Assembly (NCBI GenBank): GCA_009746045.1
Contig: RPFO01000465.1
Coordinates: 67,001-131,000 of the forward strand
Direction: 5' to 3'
Origin: Mesostigma viride
Taxonomy: Eukaryota; Streptophyta; Mesostigmatophyceae; Mesostigmatales; Mesostigmataceae
DNA: 64,000 bases
Shown: positions 44,611 to 54,689 of the stretch, in pieces
How the letters are laid out: every line of letters starts with the position of its first letter
How positions within the stretch are numbered: position 1 is the stretch's first letter
Translations under genes and position numbers: made by a program
Notes under the pieces: generated by a model
Told to the model about the DNA's origin: nothing
The model's input: the letters and a program-made list of their open reading frames with translations, nothing else
The model's database searches: none

Positions 44611-45758
44611 CGTAAACTTCCTCTCGCCTGCATCAGTTGCGTAAATGCATTGAGATCTGGATACCAGCAATGGAATACGTGCTACATGATCTCCCCATGG
44701 AGTCATGTTATAATTTAATTTCGTTTAAATTTATTTTAATATAATCGGCTTCTCCATCAAATCTCGTCGACCGGGTTTCGAAACAACCCACGAACGCCGT
44801 ACTTTAAACAGGCCGTACAAAATATACTGAAATTACTAGCTAGTATAGCACAGATGTGTTTCAAAAATTTCTACACAAGATAGCCCCAAAGTAGATGCAG
44901 ATCCAACAGTCGGTGCCAACAACGTCACGACCGACGCGGCACCAAATCACCTCGGTTCCTTTGTTACGAGCCATTTTGCAACGTTGTGCCGCATCGCGTA
45001 CCTGCGCCCTTTTCCATGTAACGTGAGACGCAAAATCCGCTTCCCTGACCGGATATTCCGTCCGATGCCGTTGTGCAGTACCACCGATGCACAACCAGTC
45101 TAGAAACGTCCAACGCCAGCTGGCGCTTGTTATCCGACAGAGGGCCGCGTCGCATTCCCGCCCCCTTATATCAAGGAGACCACCCGCGCAGGCCAGAAAT
45201 CATGAGAATCTGGACCATGCTAGCTCGAGCCTGCCGTTATCTTGTCTGCGTTTTCGAGTCGTTTAGGATGATGAATATGAATGGACATGGAAATGTGTAG
45301 CCTTGTTCATTGAAATGATGGCCGGCTTACGTGAAGAGTGCCTAGATTACGTAGACGGTGGGGCGGGAAACAGCTTGCTTGATCAGGGCGTGTGTTTCGA
45401 GCCTAACTGGCCGGGAGTGTCTAGTGGTGATCCTTATTATCGGTGCTCTTTCCGGGTTCCGCGGACCCGCGACCTTCCAATATGCTTAGCTTTGTACGAC
45501 TTTCTGAAATTTGTAATACAAATCCATTTTTGCACCGACTGGATGTTTATGAAGTGAGACAACTATTCCTGGACCCAACTATGATTGGGTGGATACATTA
45601 CGCGCCCTGGCGTCGCGTAGCATCCATGCTGAACTGGAGAATGAATGACTGCGGTGGTGCGTTTAAGTACAATGCAGAAAGCTTAGCTTTAATTAGGTTT
45701 ACCAACGATGGCCCCCCCGATTTGCATTTCCATCCCACATGGGCAGTAAAATCATCCT
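44611..45758. other. Gene-free region with a LINE tail
   Basis: At about 44680-44730 a plus-strand LINE end (CATGATCTCCCCATGGAGTC, ATGTTATAATTTAATTTCG) is present. Short open frames at 45303-45557 and 45443-45889 lack recognisable domains; the latter overlaps the methyltransferase gene antisense. Part may be the methyltransferase 3' UTR. Confidence 0.5.
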
Positions 45759-46952
45759 TCAGCCGGATTGCTCTGTTTCCAAATCATCAGTTGCATCCTC
45801 ACCATCAGCACCGACATGCATCGGGGCATTGTGTGCACCAGATGCTGCAAGGCTTTCTAAAGGTACCCACTCGAGCTCCGTTTGCCTAGCAGACCCCATA
45901 TAGAGAGCCAGCGCGATCGGACTATCGGGTGCGCGGACACAACCCACGTCCGCGAGGCCACAGTTTCGCAGCCGCGCTGGCGGCAACCCAGCCAGGGTGC
46001 GCTCAAACCGCAAACTGGATGCCTTCAGACACCGTTTGGGCGATATCTCCACTCCCACCGCATCCATGCTGACCGCGTTGGCCATGGCGAGCACGGTGCC
46101 AAACCCGCAGAAGGGGTCGACCACGCACGGGACAGGGGAGAAGGACCTGAGGAACGCGACGCCCGTGAGGCACGCATCCAGGCCGATCCCTTTGGCCCAC
46201 AGCATGTCGCCGCGCTCAAACACGTCCGGGCAAGAGAACCGCGCGCTGAGGTAGGGGGCGGGCTGCTTGCCGAAACAGATCAGGTGGGAGTACGTGGGTC
46301 GGCCCGCGGATCGCTTGCCAAAGGAGCTCACAAGCACGATCTTGTGGAACACAGTGCAGCAGCCGGCGCGGTCGGCGGCCAGGCTGCACAGGTGGGACTT
46401 GTCGATCCACTCCAACACGGTGCCGTCGCTGGCCTGGACCCGCACAGGGCTCTGGAGGAAGATGGCGAAGCAGCCAGCGGGCAGGCAGTGAAGGACCAGC
46501 TCAGCAGTGGAGATGAACCAGTCCTTGTAGATCTGCGTCCGCCGGTAGGATTTTTCCTTCTTGCTGCTGGCCTTGCTGAGGGGACCGTCGAGAGGCTTGT
46601 CGCTGTCTTGCAGGCCAGCAAACAGGTGCGGCAGTTCGATGATGTCGGGAAGAGAGGTGAACACGGAGCCACCCAGGTGGCCTCCCTGGGACTGCAGTGC
46701 CTTTAGGTATTGCAAAGCATCGGCACAGTGTATGGTACGTGATGTGGGCTGCCGTTTGGCGGATTCCTGGGTTACGTTATCGGGTCCCTTGCCAGACAAG
46801 ACGCTCATTGCAACACGATCAGGAAAGCCTAACTGGCTATGACATCTCCTTACAAATTGCTTGGCCGATGGGTTGTAGCGAGGAAAAAACTTTCTGCAAC
46901 GACAGTAAGCCAAGATACACGCCGGCCGTGCTGATGCCGTCACCAAGACCAT
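45759..46952 (-). CDS. Putative class I SAM-dependent methyltransferase, single exon, 397 aa
   Basis: One uninterrupted frame from ATG. The first 45 residues are Arg/Ser/Ala-rich with few acids, consistent with an organelle transit peptide. A strand-end motif TSLPD (99-103) comes before the SAM-binding motif DPFCGFGTVLAMANA (279-293) and VEISPKR (301-307). TSLPD may take the place of the (D/N/S)PP(Y/F) catalytic loop, so the order is the permuted one of beta-class amino-methyltransferases. Other landmarks are IYKDWFISTAELVLHCLP, IDKSHLCSLA, GRPTYSHLICFGK and a PDVFERGDMLWAKGIGLDAC helix. The substrate (DNA, RNA or protein) cannot be told. It is intact, unlike the mobile genes around it. Confidence 0.75.
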   Translation of the reverse strand: MVLVTASARPACILAYCRCRKFFPRYNPSAKQFVRRCHSQLGFPDRVAMSVLSGKGPDNVTQESAKRQPTSRTIHCADALQYLKALQSQGGHLGGSVFTSLPDIIELPHLFAGLQDSDKPLDGPLSKASSKKEKSYRRTQIYKDWFISTAELVLHCLPAGCFAIFLQSPVRVQASDGTVLEWIDKSHLCSLAADRAGCCTVFHKIVLVSSFGKRSAGRPTYSHLICFGKQPAPYLSARFSCPDVFERGDMLWAKGIGLDACLTGVAFLRSFSPVPCVVDPFCGFGTVLAMANAVSMDAVGVEISPKRCLKASSLRFERTLAGLPPARLRNCGLADVGCVRAPDSPIALALYMGSARQTELEWVPLESLAASGAHNAPMHVGADGEDATDDLETEQSG

Positions 46953-47600
46953 TACATATCCACCCGCTGCTTGACGATCTAGCCGTTACGCAAGCCTATG
47001 GCAATTAACTTACTAGTATATAACTACCCCATGCGGTGCAGACATCGCGCTAGTCCTACGTTCACTTCCGTCAACATAGCATATCACCGAAAAGGATCCC
47101 GTGATGACCATGAGAGGATAAGTCGTTTCTGTGGGAATGCAAAAGGTTTATCCACGTTTAGCTCGCCGCCTTTGCCTGAAACATTTTCCACTGCAATCTG
47201 CAACCATATGCATGCCGCCAAGCATCAGAATCGTGATCGGGTCGGCCGGCGTGCACGTGCCTACTAACTACCTACAGTACATGTTCTACTTGGTTCCGAG
47301 GGGTGAAAAACGAATACCGAATAGGTATACCTAATGCCAAGGTAATGGGACTCCCGATTACAGTGTAGTGAGCCTAGGAATGATACCTCGGCCTCGCGAT
47401 CGCTTCGCATCGGCGGGACCATGCATGCCACTGTATCTGACGAAGTGCTACAGTAAGGTATTATTAGCCTTAACGTAACTCATTTGGAATTTCTCCCGCT
47501 CACGAGGTAGCTGCAGGTATGTAACGTCACTACTGTACAGTGTACACCATGATATGCCACTATCGTGTATCGACAGTATCGTAGCTTTACAGCATACAGT
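46953..47600. other. Intergenic region upstream of the methyltransferase
   Basis: No gene or clear promoter element is recognised between the methyltransferase start and the TACTGTACAC-rich stretch. Confidence 0.4.
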
Positions 47601-48075
47601 AAACCTTGAAGAAAAAATGATACTGTACACTAACATGCACGCCACACGTGTGTGTGCCCACCTTAATTAGGATTCGCTGATACTCATTTCCCCTCTCACC
47701 TCTTTGGTCCATAATTGGCTAATAAAATATACCCATTTCCCCGAAATACTGTACACTCTTTCTGGCATACCTGGGTCACCTTAACTGTTATATGGAAATA
47801 AACTAACACCCATTTCACCGGAAAATACTGTACACGACTGTAACATCCTTCACAAATCCAGTGAGTTTTGAGCCAAGAGGAACCTGCATTGACTCTTGGC
47901 TGTCTCTTGAGCTGGGAACGTCCTGTCATTTGAGGTCTGTGGCAACTGGCAGCTCCACTTGGGCACCTGTGGCCCCCTGGCCAATGGGGCCGGGGCGCAG
48001 TCAGCTGCAGGTCCACAGTCCACACCACGCGACGCTACTGTAGGCGACGCTACTGTACTGTACTGCAAAATACCG
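47600..48075. repeat. TACTGTACAC-rich stretch with about 80-bp imperfect tandem units
   Basis: ATACTGTACAC occurs at about 47622, 47746 and 47826. The last two are preceded by near-identical ACCCATTTCCCCG- and ACCCATTTCACCGG-AAA blocks. TACTGTACAGTGTACAC lies at 47533-47549, and CTACTGTACTGTACTGC at 48050-48066. The palindromic core GTACAGTGTAC/TGTACA could be a repeated protein-binding site or a decayed repeat. Confidence 0.6.
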
Positions 48076-48189
48076 TAGTCCGTAGTCCTATTGTTGTCCG
48101 TACTATTAAAATACCGTAGGTACTTAGGAGTTGTTGTACATCAACTGTCCGGCATCTGCTCTTCGCGCAATGTTGCGCTGACCAGTGAC

Positions 48190-48380
48190 CAGTGCTGACG
48201 TCAGTACAGTTGTAATGGTCCGCTGTTTGGGTGCGCGCGCGCGTGCCAAGGCCTGGCGAGCAGATTTCGCACGCTGGGCACGTGGCAAAATTTTGGCTCG
48301 GCGGCATGCGCTCTTGCCAGCACGTGCCATGGCCTGGCCCTGGACATTTTGCGCACGCTTACCCTGCGCCTTTAAAAGGA
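48190..48380 (+). promoter_or_regulatory. Likely promoter of the ankyrin-repeat gene
   Basis: A perfect CRE-type palindrome TGACGTCA lies at 48196-48203. GATTTCGC and ATTTTGCGC (E2F-like) lie at about 48269 and 48345. A palindrome CAAAATTTTG is at about 48286, and a TATA-like TTTAAAAG at 48371-48378 is 175 bp before the ATG. Factor assignment is by motif resemblance only. Confidence 0.45.
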
Positions 48381-48552
48381 ATCCGTGGGCGAGCGATCCA
48401 GATTAAGGTCGGGTTGCGAGGTAGCGGCCATCTGAAAAACGAGCGCACAGGTTGTTTTTTCGTTAGCTTTTCACGGTCTTCTTGGTACACGCACCTGTTG
48501 GGTGGCAAAGTTTCCGTCAGAGCGAAGCCATTTTCTAGTGATTTCTGCAATC

Positions 48553-49782
48553 ATGAGTGAGCATAACTCGGATTGTGAGTTCGATGCTTTCGGGTTTTCC
48601 GAGGAAGTTTGGAAGGCGGTTGCTGAGTGCGACTACGAATGGCTATTGAGGCTTCTTGAACAATCAAGAAGCCAGGGCCGGCTGGGCGATTTCGTCAGCT
48701 CGGTCGGCGAGGTGGAAGATGAAAGCGCGGTTATGGAGGCGTGGGGCGTGGTTGTCCGGGCGGTTGCGGAGGACTGGACGGAGGAGGAGCTGTGCGAGGT
48801 TCTGTGGACGATCTGCCAGAGCAGCCCAGTCGATCCGTGGGAGGCGATAAAGATTTTGCTCCAAAAGGGCGCCCCGGTGACCCTCAACGGGGTCAACCCC
48901 ATGATTCACGCGATGAGCTACGGTCACCAGAAGAGCGCGCTGGCCATGCTGGACGCTGGGGCTGGTGCGGTTCATAGCTTCTCTGACACAGGGTGCACGC
49001 CTCTCCATGTCGCCGCTGACATGGGCGCGGTGCAGCTGGTGGAGAAAATGATAGAATGTGGGGCCGACCCCAATGCGCGCAACGCCGAGGGGGAAACCCC
49101 GCTGATGCGGGCATCCAAAGAGGCGCACGTGGCTTGTGTGGAGCTGCTGCTGGGGCAGGGAGCTGACGTCCACCTGAAGGACGCGAGGAACGCCTGGTCC
49201 GCGCTCCACTATGCGGTGTTCCGAGGCACGCTGCCCGTTATTCGCCTGCTGCTGGCACATGGTGCTGACCCGCAGGACAAATCCTTCCAGGGGGAATTGC
49301 CCGCAGACCTGATCCGCGCCAATGATGGAGACGGGCCAGCGATCTTGGATGCGCTGCTGGCCGTGCCAGACGGCAGCCCCCCGTCTGCGGCATCGGCAGA
49401 CGGCCCGGCACACTCCTCCTTTGGCGGTTGCCACCGGGCAGGAGGTTGCCCTCAAGATCCACAAGATCAGGCAGGAGATCCACAAGGAGGTGGTCATGGC
49501 GCGGGTGGGCAGGCGATGTTCGGCGTGGCACAAGGGGGCAGCCGGCATCAGCGTGCGGAGCCGGGGGCGATGGGGGAAGAGCAGGCGCAAGGTGCTGTGA
49601 CGGGGGAGAGCGAGAGTGGTTGCGGCGAGGTGACCGGGTGCGCGCAGCCGCAGGGCGGTGCTCCCAGCGAGGCCGAGGGTGGGGAACGGGATGTGGGAGG
49701 ACGCCAGGGCAGCGTGGAGGACGCTGGCGAGGCGAGGAAGAGGAAGAGACGGAGGAGGCGGCGGGGAGGGAAAAGGGGTTAG
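48553..49782 (+). CDS. Ankyrin-repeat protein with basic C-terminal tail, 409 aa, intronless
   Basis: The start is the first in-frame ATG (MSEHNSDCEFD). Residues 1-110 are acidic and helical without a recognised domain. Ankyrin repeats run from about 112 to 250, with the clearest units TGCTPLHVAADMGAVQLVEK (about 146), GETPLMRASKEAHVACVELL (about 179), SALHYAVFRGTLPVIRLLLA (about 215) and a last partial unit. Residues 260-390 are Gly/Gln/Ala-rich and probably disordered. The end is very basic (RKRKRRRRRRGGKRG), which may be a nuclear localisation or nucleic-acid-binding signal. Ankyrin repeats mediate protein contacts; the partner is unknown. A broken ankyrin stretch follows directly. Confidence 0.82.
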   Translation: MSEHNSDCEFDAFGFSEEVWKAVAECDYEWLLRLLEQSRSQGRLGDFVSSVGEVEDESAVMEAWGVVVRAVAEDWTEEELCEVLWTICQSSPVDPWEAIKILLQKGAPVTLNGVNPMIHAMSYGHQKSALAMLDAGAGAVHSFSDTGCTPLHVAADMGAVQLVEKMIECGADPNARNAEGETPLMRASKEAHVACVELLLGQGADVHLKDARNAWSALHYAVFRGTLPVIRLLLAHGADPQDKSFQGELPADLIRANDGDGPAILDALLAVPDGSPPSAASADGPAHSSFGGCHRAGGCPQDPQDQAGDPQGGGHGAGGQAMFGVAQGGSRHQRAEPGAMGEEQAQGAVTGESESGCGEVTGCAQPQGGAPSEAEGGERDVGGRQGSVEDAGEARKRKRRRRRRGGKRG

Positions 49783-49799
49783 ACGGTCCCGGACACGGG

Positions 49800-50215
49800 G
49801 TGGTCGTGCCAAGCGATGAGGCGTGGGCACGGGGGCCTGGTGCCGCTGCATGCGGCGTGCCTGCGCGGCAGCCTGCCTGGCGTGGTCTGCCTGCTGGAGA
49901 ACGGGACGGATGCCAGGTTAACTCTGACAGGCCCGCCCTCCCCCTCGCCGCTTCACCTGGTGGCTACCACGCAGCGAGCGAGGGCAAAGGGACTGGCGCA
50001 CGGCACTGTCGCGTGGCAGGGTCCATCGTGGCCTCGCAGTTGGGGGCGGGCGCCGAGGTGGACGCGCGCGAACACGGCCACCTCACCCCACTGCCCTACA
50101 CCACCATGCACGGCCAGGGGAATGCAGGGCGGGCGCTGCTGGCGGGCGGGGCTAAACCGGAGGCGAGGGACGGGCGGCGGCCAAGCGGTGCGTTGGAGAA
50201 GCTTGTTGGTGGTGT
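49800..50215 (+). pseudogene. Ankyrin-repeat relic downstream of the ankyrin gene
   Basis: One frame reads GLVPLHAACLRGSLPGVVCL, then LENGTDA and SPLHLVA (about 49830-49965). After a frame change another reads AGAEVDAREHGHLTPLPYTT, then MHGQGNAGRALLAGGAKPEA (about 50048-50165). These are typical ankyrin helices broken by frameshift. It could be a duplicated, decayed copy or a former C-terminal extension of the upstream gene. Confidence 0.6.
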
Positions 50216-52639
50216 GTGGCTTGTTGCGGTTGCATGCTTGTGACTGCGGTTGCCTGTTTGTGGGTGCTCGCTCATGCCAGACCGTGTGTGTTGGGTGGCT
50301 ACTGCGGTGTTGCGGGATCGCCTGTTGCATCCGTATGCTCGCAGTTGGAGCCGCAGGCACCTCAGTCGGCCCATACCGAATGCATATTCGGCCCATGCGG
50401 GAAGAAAAAACTGCCGTCAAAAGGCCAAGGGGCAGTGAGCGCATTGCTACCAAAGGGCGGTGGGCTTGCTTTTGTTGTCGTGGGGTGGGGGGGGGCCTGT
50501 CCAGCCCTGCCTGCGGACTTGTTGGCCTTTTAGCTTGACACGATGCTTTGTTGGGGGGTCAGTTGGGGAGCCACTTTCAAGGGCAAAACCGGCCTGGCCC
50601 AGTAACGGGGCTTTGGGTGGGCAGGGTACAAGGGCCGGTCATGCGGCTGCTCTTGCTGCGCATGGTTGCCGAATGGCTGGGTGTTCGCGGCCTGTGTACT
50701 GCGTGGCAGTCCCTCAGAATATGCAGGTTGGAAATTGGTGCAGCTGGCAGCAGCTAGGTGGCGAGCCAGCCGGTCGGCTACCTCCCTCCTGCTGCCATCT
50801 GCCCCTTTCCCTTCACCATGGTTGTTACAGCTGTGCCATGTGCCACCATGGCTAGGCGGGGAATCCGGATGCTAGAATCTTTTTTTTTTTTCGGGCGCTC
50901 CTGTGGTCGTTTGCGGCATGGCCAAAGGAGTGGTGGTTAGGATGGGTGCACCATCCTGCGGACCAGGTGCGTTTTGGGGCGTGTGGTTTAGATAGCAACG
51001 ATGCTTTGGCCATGCATGCGCCACTGCTCCTTTCGTGGCAGCTAGGGTGGCCACATCGTGGACATTGGTGACCATCAATAGGGCACTGTAATTAAGGAGC
51101 GGGCGTTAAAATTATTGGGTAGTGGATGGATGGGTTATGTGTTTCGTTGGTAGTGATATCAATTTTTATGTATTTTACTGTCAGGAAAAAAGTTTCTGAA
51201 ACACATTGATTGGTTTTGGTTTTGCTGGGTGTCTGTGTGCTGTCGCTTTTCGTTTTCCTAGTCCTTGCAGCTTAGGTTTGCTTGAGGTTTTGAGCAGCAA
51301 AGCCTTTCCCTGAGGGAGGAATTGGGTGATGCCTGATTTCATCCCCAAGAGGGGAGTAGTGCTGAGGGGAAGAGGAGCCCTGGCTCGGCGTTTCTTGTTT
51401 AGTTGATATGTTGGGGGCCAAGAGCCATAAACCGCATCATGCCTTCAAAGTTACGCAGTGGCTATCCAGTGCATGCATATGCATGCATCATAGATGGCTC
51501 CATGGCATGGAAGGAATCGGGCGGAGGCTTGTTGGCTGGACAGGAAGTTTAAACCTTTATGGAATTGCATCCTCTCCCAACCTTTGGCCTAGCAGTAACG
51601 GTAACGGTAGGCTGTCTCGTGCTTATCACCAGAGCTATGGTTTGGCAAAGCGTAGACGTACTGCCTTTGTGAACAGTCTATGGCGTGCCATCCCCTCAAA
51701 ACCTATGTGCCATGCAACTCCCCCCCGAATGGGGGGTTGGTCTGGACTGACTTCACTGGCCCCGCTCTGGATGTTTTCTTGTGGTCTACTTTCTTTTGTT
51801 CTACTTCCACGCATGGGGTTTTCTGCCATCCGTGCGCGTTTTGCCGTTGGCGCTGCCTACCTTGGGTCTTGATCCGCCTGCCTGAGTTTGGCGGCCATGG
51901 GAGTTGGCACACCCTCCGCGCCGTCTGGAGTCTTCACACTGAATCCAGGCAATGGCTTTGGAGTAAACACAGGTCTGGACAGTTCCTGAAGTACCCGTGC
52001 CCCTAGTATTGGGAAAACAGTTCCATCTGCGCTATTCATGAGCGCAGTTTGAAAGGGAGGCTCATGCAATAGTTTTGTGTTCTTGCGCGTGCGGGTGGTC
52101 TCACGCACGATTCTGATTCGGGCAGGAGGGTGAACGGTGCGCCCCCTGCAGGGCGGCGTTGTCCGCGTTTAGTAGCACTGGTAGTGTGGCAAAGCAGAGG
52201 GGGGATGGGGGGGGAGTGGGGATGGGGGAGGGAGGGAGGATCATAGGCCTGGTCTATAGGGGGAGGACAAGTGGAAGGGAGCACGTGCTGAGAGGGCTGC
52301 TCATGGCTCTTGGCACTGCCAAGTGGCGTACTGCTGCGCTGTCTCTTTTGAATCGCGCAGAAGCGTTACTTGTTGCACGCATGGCTCAGTGGTTTGCATC
52401 TTTCGCATCTGCACGTGCAGCCACGGCCGTGTTTGGCGAACACAGGCACTCAGGAGGTTGAACGGGGCATGCTTGAGCGGTTGTGCCCGCAATGGTTATC
52501 TCGGTTTGGTGGATTCTGGTGGCTTTGCACATGTCTCTCGTTATGCACATGTCGTCGTGTTTTCCTTGCCTTGTTTGTTCCCAGAAGTCCACACATATAG
52601 CTGACATGCACACATCATGCGAAATGCCCAACCACCAAT
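50216..52639. other. Gene-free region
   Basis: No recognisable coding region. GC-rich, low-complexity and T-run patches (for example ten T at 50880-50891) occur. Open frames of 60-150 codons on both strands have no domain signature. A non-coding RNA or UTR cannot be excluded. Confidence 0.4.
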
Positions 52640-52990
52640 ATGACAAACTTGCAGAGGAAGGCCCGTCGCCTCAGCTTCTCAACGGGGGGGTGGCCCCAGG
52701 TACGTGATGTCAAGCTGGCCGCCTGGAAGTTTTGCATGATGCTCGTGAGGAGCAGCAGCAGCCGCGCAGCAGTGGTGGCAGCAACAGCAGCAGCTACAAC
52801 AGCCGCAGGAGGGGGAGGAGGGGGAGGGGGAGGGGGGGGGCATCCGGGGGAGGATGAAGCTGCGTCAAAGGAGCAAGGCAGCAGTGACTTGGCTGGTGAG
52901 GCGCAGGGCAGAGAGCGTTTTGCCGGCGTTGGCAGAGAAAATGAGGACACTGGCCCCCGGTCACATTTGGCTGCGGGCAGGTTGTCCTGA
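52640..52990 (+). CDS. Hypothetical 116-aa frame, doubtful
   Basis: ATG-initiated frame starting MTNLQRKARRLSFSTGG. It contains Ser and Ala runs, an 11-Gly run from a GGGGGA-type microsatellite and a charged end. No family is recognised. Low complexity and overlap with open frames on the other strand make it weak. Confidence 0.15.
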   Translation: MTNLQRKARRLSFSTGGWPQVRDVKLAAWKFCMMLVRSSSSRAAVVAATAAATTAAGGGGGGGGGGGHPGEDEAASKEQGSSDLAGEAQGRERFAGVGRENEDTGPRSHLAAGRLS

Positions 52991-53894
52991 GCCCTGTACC
53001 ATGCGGCTTGTGCAGAGCGCTTGGATTGGATGCGCAAGTGTTCTGCTTCACTCCGCGTCGCGAGTGTTCGTCAAGCGCAGCTGCTTCAAGTACTCTACTG
53101 GAGGGCATGGCATGCGCACAAGTGCACCCTTCAGAGCAAGCCGGTGGAGGTGATGCCGTGAAGGGTTCATGGGGTGTAGCGAGTCGGGATAGAACAGTCA
53201 CGTGGTGTATTGCCCAAGTAACCCTTACTGCTAGATCTTACAGGTGCGCCGTTATGGTATGACTGCATCGTGTGGCTGCCCGCAGTGCAGTTGCGCATAC
53301 ATGTTAGTCTATGCTCGAAGGTTACCTGTGTTATCTAGCATGGTGCCTTACCACCCAATGAATGCAGTCCATGGCCATGCACAAGATGCCGTTTGGACAG
53401 GCCTGTTACTTCTTGCTGCTATCTAGGGCGTGGTTCAGTTCCAACGGCTAAGCGCATGCACGGAACAAGGAGCCTAAGGTACCTTCAGCACGCGCTATAC
53501 ATACAACCATGATACAACAGGCTTGACTTTGCGAGGATTCGTACTGGTAAAAGAGGATCCCTGTCAAGGCTGCCTCTGTACATATCCAGTTTGTACATAT
53601 CCCAGCTTACAGCTGCATCTGCAGGCTTATGCATACTGTTATGGTCACATGCATGCAGTTAGACGTCCAGACTCGTGGGACACAATCAAGTTGTCTAGAT
53701 TGATAGTGTATGTAGTCAGTAAGATAGTGGCGTGTCATGCGCAAAAGCATGCCACGGAGTACATCATGCTATTCTCATTATATAATAACACAAATTTTAA
53801 AAACAAAGCTCGTATGTCTGCATGATGCTCCAACCCTAGCTGCATTATAGATTGGGATATTATATATCCTCACGCGAGCTGTCTTCTATGTGTA
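52991..53894. other. Gene-free region
   Basis: Nothing recognisable except a family H LINE tail at about 53732-53785 (GTCATGCGCAAAAGCATGCC, ACGGAGTACATCATGC) in plus orientation. Confidence 0.45.
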
Positions 53895-54149
53895 ATGGCA
53901 GACGAGCTAGCCGGTGGTGGTGTAGCGGCAATCCTTCAAGGGGCCGCCGATGACTCGCAAAGAGAATTGGCAGGAGGTTATTTAGGATACCAACACAGCC
54001 AAGTCGGTGGGGGTTTAACGCTTGTGACCGAATTCGGTAAACCGCGAAGCATTTCTTTCGTCGTTGTGCTAGCCTTGCCCCACGACCCGTGCCTCGATTG
54101 CCGGCAAGAGAGTCCAGTCAAGTCTGGACAAAGGAGAGGCCTATATTAA
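53895..54149 (+). CDS. Hypothetical 84-aa frame cut by a LINE tail, doubtful
   Basis: Starts MADELAGGGVAAILQGAADD and contains LTLVTEFGKPRSISFVVVLA. The present stop lies within the inserted LINE tail; without the insertion the frame would end about one codon later. No family recognised. Confidence 0.2.
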   Translation: MADELAGGGVAAILQGAADDSQRELAGGYLGYQHSQVGGGLTLVTEFGKPRSISFVVVLALPHDPCLDCRQESPVKSGQRRGLY

Positions 54150-54337
54150 AAAATTAAATTAAATTAAATTATTACATGTCTCCGTTGGGAGATCATGTAG
54201 CACATATTCCATGATGGGTGGGGTGGAGGAAGCCGCGTAATCGAACTATCCTAACTCTAAGCTATCTAGTCTAGAAAATCCTAACTAGACTACTCATCAA
54301 AACGCCTCCCCCTCTTGGGAGGAGGGGGTTTGCCCAC
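54147..54337 (-). mobile_element. 191-bp LINE family F tail with 12-bp target-site duplication
   Basis: AGAGGCCTATAT flanks it at 54135-54146 and 54338-54349. The minus strand has the last codons of ORF2 (PPPKRGRRFDE then stop), the 3' UTR with CATGATCTCCCAACGGAGAC and an ATAATTTAATTTAATTTAAT-type tail ending in TTTTTTAA. A very short but clean target-primed insertion. Confidence 0.85.
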
Positions 54338-54564
54338 AGAGGCCTATATACCTAGCTCCAAATGCCAATGCATATATGCATCTGGCTAGCCGCTCACGAA
54401 TTATGCGCGTGGGCCACGCTGGTGCTGCGCGTTCCCCCGGCCTCCCCAGGTAAGGAAGTACAAAGTACCAGCCAGGCTGGGCAGGACGCTAGTGCCCCGC
54501 ACTGTAGGGCGCCCCGGGACATGTCTACGTCTGGTTAGTGCCGTGCGAGGGGCCAGCTGATTAG

Positions 54565-54565
<1 letters not shown>

Positions 54566-54595
<30 letters not shown>
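54566..54595. repeat. (CA)n microsatellite between direct repeats
   Basis: About 15 CA units. CAGCTGATTAG lies directly on both sides (54554-54564 and 54595-54605). Confidence 0.9.
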
Positions 54596-54597
<2 letters not shown>

Positions 54598-54689
54598 CTG
54601 ATTAGCGCACTGTACTTGCCAATGTAATGCGATCAGGCTAAATTTAATCCGTATAGATCTATTGACCTGCATGCTCAGGACCATTAAAA

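Noticed and set aside
45882-46706. 274-codon plus-strand frame antisense to the methyltransferase
   Set aside because: No recognisable domain, and it lacks the motif content of the minus-strand methyltransferase frame.
48664-49851. 395-codon minus-strand frame antisense to the ankyrin gene
   Set aside because: Shadow of the ankyrin frame; the plus strand has canonical ankyrin helices and a good start.
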